Of a stretch of DNA of 64,000 bases, positions 8,184-16,341 are shown one piece after another (the stretch's first letter is position 1; every line of letters starts with the position of its first letter). The notes under the pieces were generated by a model. That model saw only the letters and a list, made by a program, of their open reading frames with translations, searched no databases and had not been told where the DNA came from. This DNA is from Dyadobacter sp. CY345. GTDB lineage: Bacteria; Bacteroidota; Bacteroidia; Cytophagales; Spirosomataceae. A program made the position numbers and the translations under genes. The DNA is taken from contig NZ_JAKFFS010000005.1 in assembly GCF_021502725.1 (NCBI RefSeq), positions 496,001-560,000 on the forward strand. The letters are read 5' to 3'.

Positions 8184-9101
8184 ATGCAAAGAGACACTAA
8201 TCAAACCACCAGAGTAGAAACCATAGCCCAAAACCACCTGTTATTGGGAATTGAAAAACCGAAACATCCTTTGTTCAGCATCTTACGCTTTGAGGATTTG
8301 GCACAAATATCAATTGATGTCAGAAGTCGTATAATCTTCGATTTTTATCAAATTGTATTGAAAAAAGATTGTCCGGGCAAATTGCAATATGGGCAAACCA
8401 TATACGATTTTGATGAAGGTATTATGTCGTTTTTTGCTCCGCAACAAGTAAGTATTCTAGAACCAGGCGAGGTTTTGGCACGGTCGGGATGGTTGCTGAA
8501 TATTCATCCTGATTTTTTTAGAACATCTACTTTAGGGCAAAAAGTGAAGAATTATGGCTTTTTTGATTATGCTGTAAACGAAGCTTTAATTCTTTCGGAA
8601 GACGAAGAAAAGTGTATTGAAACGATGTTTCAGCAAATTGAAAAAGAATACAATTTACCAATAGATGAATTTAGTCAGGATGTTGTGATTTCTAATATTG
8701 AGTTGCTGCTTACTTATTGCAACAGATACTATAGCAGACAGTTTATTCTAAGAAAACCCCACAATCAAGGTCTTTTAGAAAAATTTGAAAACCTGTTAAA
8801 TGATTTTTTTGAAAAAGAAATTCATGAAAAAGGCTTACCGACAGTTTCATATCTGGCAGCGGAACTTAATTTGTCGGCCAAATATTTAAGTGACTGCTTA
8901 AAAAACATTTCCGGCCAAAACACCCAGCAGCACATTCACAATAAACTGATTGAAAAAGCAAAAGAAAAACTTTCAACCACCAATCTTTCGGTAAATGAAA
9001 TTGCTTACCAATTAGGCTTTGAATATCCGCAATCGTTCAGCAAGTTATTTAAGACAAAAACTAATCTTTCTCCTTTGGAATTTAGGCAGTCTTTTAACTG
9101 A
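8184..9101 (+). CDS. AraC-family transcriptional regulator
   Basis: A 305-residue paralogue of the regulator at 978-1886. Shared landmarks are YDFDEGIMSFFAPQQ, GWLLNIHPDFFR, NEALILSEDEE, the helix-turn-helix pair (LAAELNLSAKYLSDCLK and VNEIAYQLGFEYPQSFSKLF) and the terminal SPLEFRQSFN. The sensor half binds an unknown ligand. It is probably co-transcribed with the dehydrogenase immediately upstream. Two intact copies and one relic of this regulator type lie within 12 kb, suggesting local duplication of a regulator-enzyme unit. Confidence 0.9.
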   Translation: MQRDTNQTTRVETIAQNHLLLGIEKPKHPLFSILRFEDLAQISIDVRSRIIFDFYQIVLKKDCPGKLQYGQTIYDFDEGIMSFFAPQQVSILEPGEVLARSGWLLNIHPDFFRTSTLGQKVKNYGFFDYAVNEALILSEDEEKCIETMFQQIEKEYNLPIDEFSQDVVISNIELLLTYCNRYYSRQFILRKPHNQGLLEKFENLLNDFFEKEIHEKGLPTVSYLAAELNLSAKYLSDCLKNISGQNTQQHIHNKLIEKAKEKLSTTNLSVNEIAYQLGFEYPQSFSKLFKTKTNLSPLEFRQSFN

Positions 9102-9560
9102 AACTGTATTGTTGCAAGACCTCTCCCATCGGCATCACGAATGGCACCTGTTATAACCTTCTGTCAGTGAAACTTTGAAGGTTACTTTTCCTAAATATCA
9201 GCCGTTCAGGTGATTATAATGAACAAATGGGTTCACCATTGATTTCTTTACCTCCCCCACACCTTTCAGGACATCTAAATAATACCATCTGATTTTTTGT
9301 ATTTCTTACGTTCCTACCTTTTTATCCGGATGTCTGGATTATTGGTAGGAATAAAAGATATGCACATAGCTTTTGTCCTGTAAACTGAAAATAAGAAAGA
9401 CCACACATAGAAAGGCTTAATCTCTAAACACGACAGCTAATAAAATTGAATGTTTTATTGATGCATACTTTCCACTACAACAATACGACTTTTGGCTACA
9501 TCTGTTTTTTTACTGTTACCCATCTTTGCATCATCAAAAAACATTCAAACACAACAGCAA
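9102..9560. other. Intergenic stretch, a possible receptor-domain fragment only
   Basis: No complete gene seen. On the minus strand 9101-9157 reads VITGAIRDADGRGLATIQF, which resembles the first strands of a carboxypeptidase-regulatory-like domain (consensus ITG.V.DADG..L). It is preceded by a stop and is only about 19 codons, so it is at best a fragment. The rest holds no recognisable repeat or RNA and should include the promoter of the next dehydrogenase gene. Confidence 0.35.
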
Positions 9561-10475
9561 ATGAAAAATTGGACAGCGGCTGATATTCCTCAAAGAAACA
9601 GTGGGTTTGCTATTATTACAGGCAGTACAGAGGGTATCGGTTATGAAGACGCATTGGCGTTATCGTTCTCAGGATGGAGTGTGATTGTGATGGGGCGTAA
9701 TGCTGAAAAAGGGGCGGAGGCAATTGCGGGAATTAAACAGACTAACCCCAAGGCCAAAGTAAGTTTTGAAAAAATAGACCTTGCAAATTTATCATCCATC
9801 AAAGCCCTCGCTTCGAAAATGATCTCAAATGGGCAAGCCATCGATCTTCTCATCAATAATGCAGGTGTGATGACACCACCAAAACGGCTCGAAACTGCCG
9901 ATGGTTTCGAGTTACAGTTCGGCACCAACCATATTGGTCACTTTGCATTGACAGCACAGCTTCTTCCATTATTACGTAAATCACCAGATGCTCGCGTTGT
10001 TACCGTGTCAAGTATCGCAAATCGGGATGGGGTAATCAATTTTGATGATCTTCAGTCAAAATCTTCGTATGCTCCGGGAAAAGCATACAGTCAAGCAAAA
10101 CTTGCGAACCTGATGTTTGCCCTGGAACTTCAGCGACAGAGTGACAAGCACGGTTGGGGCATTTTGAGCATAGCTGCCCATCCAGGTGTTTCCCGGACTA
10201 ATCTCCTTATTACTGGTGCAGGACGATGGAGTGCCGCAGGAATGGCGAGAACTTTTCTTCCGTTTTTATTCCAGCCATCTTCACAGGGAGCCTTGCCTAC
10301 ATTGTATGCAGCCACTTCTCCGGAGGCTAAAGGCGGCCAGTATTATGGACCAGACAAAATGAGTGAGACAAGGGGATTTCCAGCTATTGCAAAAATACCT
10401 CGGCAGGCAGAGGACATCAATGTTTCTTTAAAGTTATGGGAGATATCGCAAACGCTGGCTAATGTTAAATTCTAG
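9561..10475 (+). CDS. Short-chain dehydrogenase (retinol dehydrogenase/WW-oxidoreductase-like)
   Basis: A 304-residue SDR: IITGSTEGIGYEDAL (cofactor loop), LINNAGVMTPP, FGTNHIGHFALT, catalytic Ser in VTVSSIA, and YSQAKLANLMF with the Y-x-x-x-K pair. The F-x-x-N-H-x-G-H-F motif is typical of the retinol-dehydrogenase-like group. The substrate cannot be deduced. The frame continues upstream to a TTG at 9492, but the ATG at 9561 starts directly before a normal SDR N-terminus and is preferred. It is transcribed alone, and the following small lipoprotein gene starts about 70 bases later. Confidence 0.88.
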   Translation: MKNWTAADIPQRNSGFAIITGSTEGIGYEDALALSFSGWSVIVMGRNAEKGAEAIAGIKQTNPKAKVSFEKIDLANLSSIKALASKMISNGQAIDLLINNAGVMTPPKRLETADGFELQFGTNHIGHFALTAQLLPLLRKSPDARVVTVSSIANRDGVINFDDLQSKSSYAPGKAYSQAKLANLMFALELQRQSDKHGWGILSIAAHPGVSRTNLLITGAGRWSAAGMARTFLPFLFQPSSQGALPTLYAATSPEAKGGQYYGPDKMSETRGFPAIAKIPRQAEDINVSLKLWEISQTLANVKF

Positions 10476-10546
10476 TGCAGTGCCTCCCAAATCCCGTAAA
10501 GACATACTCAAATTCTATCTCCGTATTGAAATAATAAAATAAAACA

Positions 10547-10909
10547 ATGAAGCTAATAAGTGCCATCTCAATAGCCGCAATGACGCTTTTATCCTGTAAC
10601 GCGCCTAAAACAGTATACATTAGTAATAAAACGGGTAGTCCCATTACTTTGCTTGTGGACAGTTCCTATAGAGATACTTATCCTTTCGCTTTTAAGGACT
10701 CGTTAAATGGGTTAAGAATCGTGCATAAAAAAGTGTTGGATTTTGGCAAGGGAAAATGGAGAAAAGAAGATAAGACAAGTCTTGAGGAGTTGATGAAACA
10801 CGCAAAGATTGTCAAAGACGGAAGCAACACTGCTATTAAGATTCCCTATAAAATCAGCGTTTCTCTTATAAGTTTTAACGTTGAAGAACTTTGGGTAAAT
10901 ATTAAATAG
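10547..10909 (+). CDS. Small lipoprotein of unknown function
   Basis: A 120-residue protein with an N-terminal export sequence ending in the lipobox TLLSC, then about 100 polar residues with alternating beta-like segments (TVYISNKTGSPITLLVD). The ATG is preceded by an A-rich leader. No family was recognised. It lies 26 bases before the metallo-beta-lactamase-fold gene on the same strand, and the two may be co-transcribed. Confidence 0.65.
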   Translation: MKLISAISIAAMTLLSCNAPKTVYISNKTGSPITLLVDSSYRDTYPFAFKDSLNGLRIVHKKVLDFGKGKWRKEDKTSLEELMKHAKIVKDGSNTAIKIPYKISVSLISFNVEELWVNIK

Positions 10910-10935
10910 GCTTCACAAGCTCAATACTAACCTGG

Positions 10936-12023
10936 ATGAACAAAAGACGAGTTATTAAGTTGGTTGCTACTTTTGCAACAATTTTGGTATTCTGCAAGAT
11001 ATTCGGAATGCCCTCATCGAAAGTTCCTGTTGTGGCGTCACGTATCAGGAACCCCGGTTTAAAAACTATTCTATCATCATGGCAGGGTACCCCAATAGAC
11101 AAAAAAGGACGTTTCATGAACCATGAATTTCCGGGTACGCAAAGTTTTGATGATGCTTTAAAGTGGATGTTGGAAAAAAATCCACAGAAGAAAACTAAAA
11201 AAAACGACACCTGGCGTATGCAGGTGGTAAAAGAGGACAGCTTCCTGAATACAAAAGAGGATGTGGTTGTATTACTGGGACATTCCACATTTTTTATTCG
11301 ATTAAATGGGAAGCAAATATTGATTGATCCTATTTTTGAAAAACTGTCTATGCATACCCGCTATACAGATTTCCCGCTCGAAGTGGCTAAATTAAACAAT
11401 ATCGATTATGTATTGATTTCGCATTCGCATTTCGACCATTGTGACGAGGCAAGTTTGAAAATTATTCAAATCCAAAACCCTGATGCGATATTTCTTGCCG
11501 GATTAAATATGAAAAACTTGCTGGGTAAATGGGTAGGAGAAAGCCATGTACAAGAGGCTGGCTGGTATCAGCAATATAAGCTCGACGATGAGGTAGCGAT
11601 TAGTTTTTTGCCTGCCAGGCACAGTTCACGACGCTCTGTCAACGATGCGAACAAGCGCTTATGGGGTGCCTTTGCGATAGAAAGCAAGAACAAAACAATT
11701 TATTACGGCGGCGACTCTGGATATGGAAGTCACTACAAGGAAGCAGGTGAATTGTTTCCGAATATAGACGTTGCGCTGATTGGGGTTGGAGCATATTCGC
11801 CTCGTTGGTTTATGTCGCCCAATCATCAGGATCCCTGCAGGCGGTTCAGGCATTTAAGGATACCCGGGCAAAAATGATGATTCCTTTTCATTATGGCACC
11901 TTTGATATGGCAGACGAACCTTTGTCGGAACCGGAGACTATTTTAAGAACATTGGTTGAGGACAAGACAATAAAACATCAATTGAAAATAGTAAAAATTG
12001 GAGAAGCGGTTATTCCGGATTAA
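10936..12023 (+). pseudogene. Metallo-beta-lactamase-fold hydrolase (UlaG/NAPE-PLD-like), broken by one frameshift
   Basis: The first 313 codons carry the MBL signature ISHSHFDHCDEA (HxHxDH), LGHSTFFIRLNGKQILIDP upstream, PARHSSRR and GGDSGYGSHY, all typical of the membrane-anchored phosphodiesterase-like branch. At about 11833-11835 the frame shifts: MSPNHQDP should continue LQAVQAFKDT and AKMMIPFHYGTF, which is present one frame over up to a stop at 12021-12023. Adding one base would restore a protein of about 362 residues. An N-terminal hydrophobic segment suggests membrane attachment. The break may be a true mutation or a sequencing error in the CC/CTGCAG stretch. All metal ligands up to the break are intact. 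Confidence 0.8.
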
Positions 12024-12032
12024 CTAATTTTT

Positions 12033-12407
12033 AAAGATGCGACCAATGATATCGCCGAATGATGAATGGTATGCCACATAACCTGAGGGCTGGATGCTGT
12101 TCATCCGACCCGACTTTTTATGGAGCACATCACTGGCAAAAAAAAAGAACGATACGAATATGGTCGCTACGCTACAAATGAAGCATTGTTTCTTTCTGAA
12201 AAAGAAGTATCCATCATCAACACAATTGTTGACGATATCAGAAACGAGTACAGCTCCAATATTGATAAGTTCAGCCGGGATGAAGTCATAGCACAGTTGG
12301 AAGTATTGTTTGCCTACGAACAGCGGTTTTACGAGCGCCAATTCACTACCTGGAGACCACCTGAAGAGACACTAGCAATGCACTGGACCTATTACAGTCT
12401 GCTGTAA
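12033..12407 (+). pseudogene. AraC-family regulator relic, sensor half only
   Basis: In broken frames this encodes GWMLFIRPDFLWSTSLAK, then after a shift in a run of nine A residues YATNEALFLSEKEVSIINTI, NEYSSNIDKFSRDEVIAQLE and YEQRFYERQFTT. These align with GWMLFIHPDFLWNTTLAK, NEALFLS, SNIDKFSQDVIIAQLE and YAQRFYERQFIT of the regulator at 978-1886. Similarity ends near 12350, so the helix-turn-helix half is gone. It has at least two frameshifts. It meets the tail of an integrase relic on the opposite strand, suggesting that one deletion removed the 3' parts of both genes. Confidence 0.8.
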
Positions 12408-12429
12408 TCGAAGAAGCACCGGTATTGTA

Positions 12430-12715
12430 ACTAATGATTTTCGCCATATCCGTTCATTTCTTTTGTAAAAATCACCGTGCAGATTTAAAACCTTTTCCTG
12501 CATATTGGATAGATATGAATTGATTGACCTGGCATCCTCCTTATTTCTGGAAAGTCTGCCGGTGACACTGTCCCAACGGATTGGTAGACATTGCCTGCCG
12601 GTAGCAAGCTCTGCGCGTTGAGAATCGATGTCATCCTTGCAAAAATACGCATCGGTCCACCGACATAATTCTTTTATTTTTTCAAATAGAAAAGAAGACT
12701 GAAATTTGTCTTCAT
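12430..12715 (-). pseudogene. Tyrosine integrase relic (N-terminal arm-binding domain)
   Basis: Read leftward from ATG 12715: MKTNFSLLFYLKK, an in-frame stop at 12674-12676, then KNYVGGPMRIFARMT. After a frameshift near 12620 comes SQRAELATGRQCLPIRWDS, VTGRLSRNKEDARSINSYL and MQEKVLNLHGDFYKRNERI. Order and wording match the arm-type DNA-binding domain and start of the SAM-like domain of Bacteroidota phage/conjugative-transposon integrases. The catalytic domain is absent. The relic lies about 250 bases from a tRNA-Lys gene, the classic attachment setting. Family assignment is by recognition of the segment and was not searched. Confidence 0.72.
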
Positions 12716-12819
12716 AACTTTTTAGTTTAAAGGTTAAACAAATTTAGTTCTGCAAATTTTAGCTAACAAGATGTAAATGACGTTAACAACTTATTGATCA
12801 ACGTATTAAATATGATTCT

Positions 12820-12863
12820 GGTGAGTTGTAATATTGTTGATTTTACTCACCGAATTACTCACC
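12820..12863. repeat. Three GGTGAGT heptamers, possible recombinase-binding sites
   Basis: GGTGAGT lies at 12820-12826, and its complement ACTCACC at 12845-12851 and 12857-12863. The inverted pair is 18 bases apart and the direct pair 12 bases centre to centre. They fall between the integrase relic and the tRNA-Lys gene, where core or arm sites for a tyrosine recombinase would be expected. The function is inferred from position. Confidence 0.5.
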
Positions 12864-12909
12864 TTTTTTTTGAGAATAATTGAATAATTTGTGATATTCA
12901 ACAAAAATA

Positions 12910-12942
12910 AAACTCCTGCAATCTGTTGATTTGCAGGAGTTT
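12910..12942 (-). terminator. Rho-independent terminator of the tRNA-Lys gene
   Basis: A perfect 12-bp stem (AAACTCCTGCAA with TTGCAGGAGTTT) and 9-base loop lies 24 bases past the tRNA 3' end. On the minus strand it is followed by a T-rich tail, as expected for an intrinsic terminator. Confidence 0.8.
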
Positions 12943-12966
12943 GATGTCTTTTGATACTGTTTATTG

Positions 12967-13039
12967 TGATCCCGCTGGGATTCGAACCCAGGACCCATAC
13001 ATTAAAAGTGTATTGCTCTACCAGCTGAGCTACGGAATC
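12967..13039 (-). tRNA. tRNA-Lys (anticodon UUU)
   Basis: Read on the minus strand, the 73-base gene starts GATTCCG, contains TAGCTCAGCTGGTAGAGC (D arm), an anticodon loop with TTT flanked by C/T and A/A, GGTTCGAATCC (T arm) and ends CGGGATC plus discriminator A. The acceptor stem pairs over seven positions with one G-T. CCA is not encoded. It is followed by a strong terminator. The 275 bases between it and the MFS gene end at 13315 hold no visible gene. An integrase relic lies on the far side, so this tRNA may have been an attachment site. Confidence 0.95.
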
Positions 13040-13314
13040 TTATTACAAAAATTAGAACGATCTGAAATTGTCTTTTTAAAAGTTAAAGCGAAACTCCAAA
13101 CAGTGGAAAATGGGCTGATTTTGTCTCAAATACTTTCCGTGTCCCTCAATTGTGATGCAAAAGTAAACATTTTGATTTATGTTCCAAATTAAATCATAGA
13201 CTATTTTCCAAACCAAATTTTATATTTTTCTAAGTTTCTAGTTTTGAGAATATTGACGTTAAAATAAATTCTCGCTTTTTTTAAATTGATTTCATAACGT
13301 TCAAAATATGTCAT

Positions 13315-14589
13315 CTAAAATTTGTACTGAATCTCATTCTCTTTTGTCACAGGTGATTTAATAACGATCACCGTAATTATCGTCGCAAAAATTAGGGCAA
13401 CGGCCATTAAAACATAGGAGGCCTCAAATCCTCCGGTGCTCCCATTGAGATATCCTACAAGATAGGATCCAATAAATGAACCCAGCGCTCCAATGCTGTT
13501 GATTAAACCCAGAGCGCCGCCAACAACGTTCTTAGGCAGAATTTCTGTTATTGTTGCAAAAAACGGTCCATAAGGCGCATACAAAGCCCCCCCTGCCAAA
13601 ACCAATAGAGAAAATGAAAGCCAGAAGTTACCGGTTCCAACCAGATTAGCGCAGAAGAATGATAAAGATGCGACCAGAAGAAACGGCCAGATAAAAACCC
13701 TGCGATTCAGTGTCTTGTCCGAAAAATAAGATGCTGCAAGCATTCCAATAATAGCCAAAATATACGGAACTGCCGATAACCATCCAGTTGTGACGATATC
13801 CATGTTCGGCGCGGCTTTAATGATTGATGGAAGCCACATTACAAATCCATAAACGCCAAGACTCCATAACAGATACTGAAAACACAACATTATTACAGCT
13901 CTTGATTTAAAAGCATCTGCATAATTTTTTACAGGCTTTATGCCAATCTGTTCATCAAACAACTGCTTTTCAATATCAAGTTTTTCACTCTCTGTCAACC
14001 AATCGGCATCCCTAGGTTTTTCATCGATCATTCTCCACCATATAAATGCCCAGATTATCCCTGGTGCACCCTGAATGATGAACATCCAGCGCCAACCCAT
14101 AGAATCAATGAGATACCCTGACAAAACGGACATCCATAAGACAGTTACCGGATTCCCTAAAATCAAAAATGTATTGGCCCGAGATCGTTCCTTTTTTGTA
14201 AACCACTGGCTTAGCAAAATTAGCATGGAAGGCATTACCGCGCTTTCTACAACGCCCAGCATAAATCGGATTATGATAAGCGAACTGACGCTATTCACCA
14301 TTCCGGTTGCAGCAGCCAGCGCTCCCCACAAAATCAATGAGATAAAAATCAACTTCTTGGCACTTTTGTGGGCGGCATAATGTGCACCTGGTATCTGGAA
14401 AAAAAAGTAACCAAGAAAGAACAGCGAGCCAAGTAAGGAAGAAGTGTTTTTCGTAATGTCCAAATCAGCAGCCATTCCACCAGCCACTGCAAAACCAAAA
14501 TTAGCTCTGTCCAGATAGGCCAGGCTGTATGTGATGAAGACGATCGGAATAATTCGGTACCAACGGGAAGGAGCAAGTTGCGATTTCAT
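13315..14589 (-). CDS. MFS transporter, anion:cation symporter (ACS) type
   Basis: A 424-residue integral membrane protein with 12 predicted helices in two halves. Y-S-L-A-Y-L-D-R-A-N-F-G-F in helix 1, RFMLGVVESAVMPSML and the loop after helix 6 (WRMIDEKPRDADWLTESEK) are characteristic of ACS-family carriers for organic or sugar acids. The substrate is not deducible. The ATG at 14589 is preferred to a TTG one codon upstream. It is transcribed alone and divergent from a GNAT gene. Confidence 0.88.
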   Translation of the reverse strand: MKSQLAPSRWYRIIPIVFITYSLAYLDRANFGFAVAGGMAADLDITKNTSSLLGSLFFLGYFFFQIPGAHYAAHKSAKKLIFISLILWGALAAATGMVNSVSSLIIIRFMLGVVESAVMPSMLILLSQWFTKKERSRANTFLILGNPVTVLWMSVLSGYLIDSMGWRWMFIIQGAPGIIWAFIWWRMIDEKPRDADWLTESEKLDIEKQLFDEQIGIKPVKNYADAFKSRAVIMLCFQYLLWSLGVYGFVMWLPSIIKAAPNMDIVTTGWLSAVPYILAIIGMLAASYFSDKTLNRRVFIWPFLLVASLSFFCANLVGTGNFWLSFSLLVLAGGALYAPYGPFFATITEILPKNVVGGALGLINSIGALGSFIGSYLVGYLNGSTGGFEASYVLMAVALIFATIITVIVIKSPVTKENEIQYKF

Positions 14590-14782
14590 CAAAGATCAGA
14601 GCTTTCGTTAAGTCTTTTAGTAAAGGCAATCCAACAAAGGACATACCGTTCTCATGATCAATTTGTTTTAAAAATAGTTTCAATTATAATAATCCAAGAC
14701 GAATTTGGTGTAGAGGGTTTAAAGTTGAAAATAGCAGTATTTTAGTTTCCACTTTATAACTATAATTAGATTCTCCTAATAC

Positions 14783-15478
14783 ATGAATAATGATCAGTAC
14801 CAGAAATTAGATAATCCCGTGTGGCATTCGTTACAGAGTTCACAGAAAAGTTTTGCCTTAGGTAGCGATTTAATAAAAAGATACCCACCAGATATATTGA
14901 CATTTTTAGGTTGCGAAGCACCGCAGACAGGTAATTTGGACCATATTAACCAATGGATTAAACCCGGAGAAAATTTCTTTGTCGTAGGAGAATTGCCAAA
15001 GCTATCTTCCAATTGGAAACTGAATGCGAGACTTGATTGCGTGCAAATGGTTTGCAATGAACTCAATTTCGATGCGGCTGATGGTGATAACAAGATCGTC
15101 CCCCTAACTCAAAATCATAGGGAAGAAATGCTGGAATTGGTAAATCTCGTTCAACCCGGCTATTTTTTCAAGAATACGCCCCTCCTCGGAGATTATTTCG
15201 GAATAATGCAGGACGATAAACTGGTTGCGATGGCAGGAGAACGTATGAAAATGAATGGGTTCACAGAAATAAGTGCAGTTGTTACACATCCGCAGCATAC
15301 GGGAAAAGGATACGCCAAACAGCTAGTTGCACATGTTTCTCAAAAAAATATCGAACAGAAAGCGGTTCCGTTTCTACATTTCGTAACCAGCAATATACGG
15401 GCGGGAAAGGTCTATGAAATTTTAGGATATACCGAAAGAAGAATCATTCCCTTTTGGCAAATTCAATATAAAGGCTAA
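14783..15478 (+). CDS. GNAT-family N-acetyltransferase (FR47-like)
   Basis: A 231-residue protein. The acetyl-CoA-binding core is in the C-terminal half: ISAVVTHPQHTGKGYAKQL matches GNAT motif A (Q/R-x-x-G-x-G/A), followed by PFLHFVTSNIRAGKVYEILGY, as in FR47-type acyltransferases. The N-terminal half has the weaker fold usual for this group. The acceptor is unknown. It is a single-gene unit followed by an 11-bp hairpin about 130 bases downstream. Confidence 0.85.
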   Translation: MNNDQYQKLDNPVWHSLQSSQKSFALGSDLIKRYPPDILTFLGCEAPQTGNLDHINQWIKPGENFFVVGELPKLSSNWKLNARLDCVQMVCNELNFDAADGDNKIVPLTQNHREEMLELVNLVQPGYFFKNTPLLGDYFGIMQDDKLVAMAGERMKMNGFTEISAVVTHPQHTGKGYAKQLVAHVSQKNIEQKAVPFLHFVTSNIRAGKVYEILGYTERRIIPFWQIQYKG

Positions 15479-15610
15479 ATAAACATCAGCTTTGAAATAT
15501 CCACTTCGAAGCTCTATTGCGAATTTATTTCGTTTTGGGTTTACATAAGCTTTATAAACCAAGGCAAATAACATCCATCAGGACTAACATATCTCAACCG
15601 TATACAAAAA

Positions 15611-15636
15611 AAGAATTCCGGAAGCCCGGAATTCTT
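15611..15636. terminator. Hairpin between GNAT gene and small minus-strand gene
   Basis: A perfect 11-bp stem, AAGAATTCCGG with CCGGAATTCTT, around a 4-base loop. A run of A residues on the left gives a T tract for leftward transcription, while the rightward tail is poor in T. It could stop readthrough from either side. The bases from 15479 to 16025 otherwise hold only this hairpin and the one at 15956-16001. Confidence 0.6.
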
Positions 15637-15955
15637 ATAAGTCTTACCCTCCTCTACACATTTAAAATGTGCATAATGACAAATGTATAACAAAGTCATA
15701 TTTAAACAAAAAAAACTGTTAAGAACTTCAATGCAGGTTGCACATTCCTTAAAAACCCCATATCACATTGTATAAATTTTCACATTCTTCAAATTTTATT
15801 TGCCCAATATTCATTCACCAAACCTGTATCTGTCCGATGGTAGTACAAGCTACGCTACAAATTCTTAGAATTTTTTAAGGCAAATTTTGTCAGCAGTAAG
15901 AGTTGAAAATTCCAGAGAGTTTCATTTGACATGCCTTCCAAATTTCACTAAACTT

Positions 15956-16001
15956 AACAATCCCTGCATTAGTTTGTCAAAAAACTAATGCAGGGATTGT
16001 T
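15956..16001. terminator. Perfect 20-bp hairpin
   Basis: Arms 15956-15975 and 15982-16001 are fully complementary over 20 bases with a 6-base loop, and contain AATCCCTGCATTAG. It lies 25 bases past the stop of the small minus-strand gene at 16026 and most likely terminates it. No clear T tract follows on either strand, so a processing or small-RNA role is also possible. Confidence 0.7.
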
Positions 16002-16025
16002 CTATTTTCACCGTTTTATCAAAAA

Positions 16026-16196
16026 CTACTTGCTTTGTTTTTGACTTTGCGACTTATTCTCACTGTGATGTTCCTTTTGATTGTTGGTGATATGGTCTTT
16101 CTTAACCATGTCTTCCTCCTTATGTCGGCTGTCAAGATTATCCTTATTTTCAACCTTAACCTGTGGCTTCGGATTAGATGTCTGTGATTGTTTCAT
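16026..16196 (-). CDS. Small Lys/Gln/Asn-rich hydrophilic protein, unknown
   Basis: A 56-codon frame starting MKQSQTSNPKPQVKVEN and ending SENKSQSQKQSK. It has no hydrophobic segment and is almost all charged or polar, so it is probably disordered. Codons 26-29 contain AAGGAGGAAGAC just before an internal ATG (codon 30), a near-perfect Shine-Dalgarno sequence, so the true product may be the last 27 residues. A 20-bp hairpin lies right after the stop. Unrecognised. That it is a gene rests on the clean frame with a terminator behind it, and is moderately sure. Confidence 0.5.
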   Translation of the reverse strand: MKQSQTSNPKPQVKVENKDNLDSRHKEEDMVKKDHITNNQKEHHSENKSQSQKQSK

Positions 16197-16341
16197 TGTT
16201 ATTAAGAATTAGTTCTATCTAATAAATTATAAAAATGATGCCAAACCGCAGGGAAAATGCGTGAGATTCTAAACTATAGTTAGACTATCACATAAAAGGC
16301 GAGACATTACATCGCGCCTTTCAGTAAACTCATTATTTATT

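Noticed and set aside
9101-9157. Possible carboxypeptidase-regulatory domain fragment on the minus strand
   Set aside because: VITGAIRDADGRGLATIQF fits the domain start, but it is only 19 codons with a stop before it and overlaps the AraC 3' end. It may be chance, so it is only mentioned.
12926-13192. 88-residue plus-strand frame across the tRNA
   Set aside because: It runs through a tRNA gene and its terminator on the opposite strand and has no other support.
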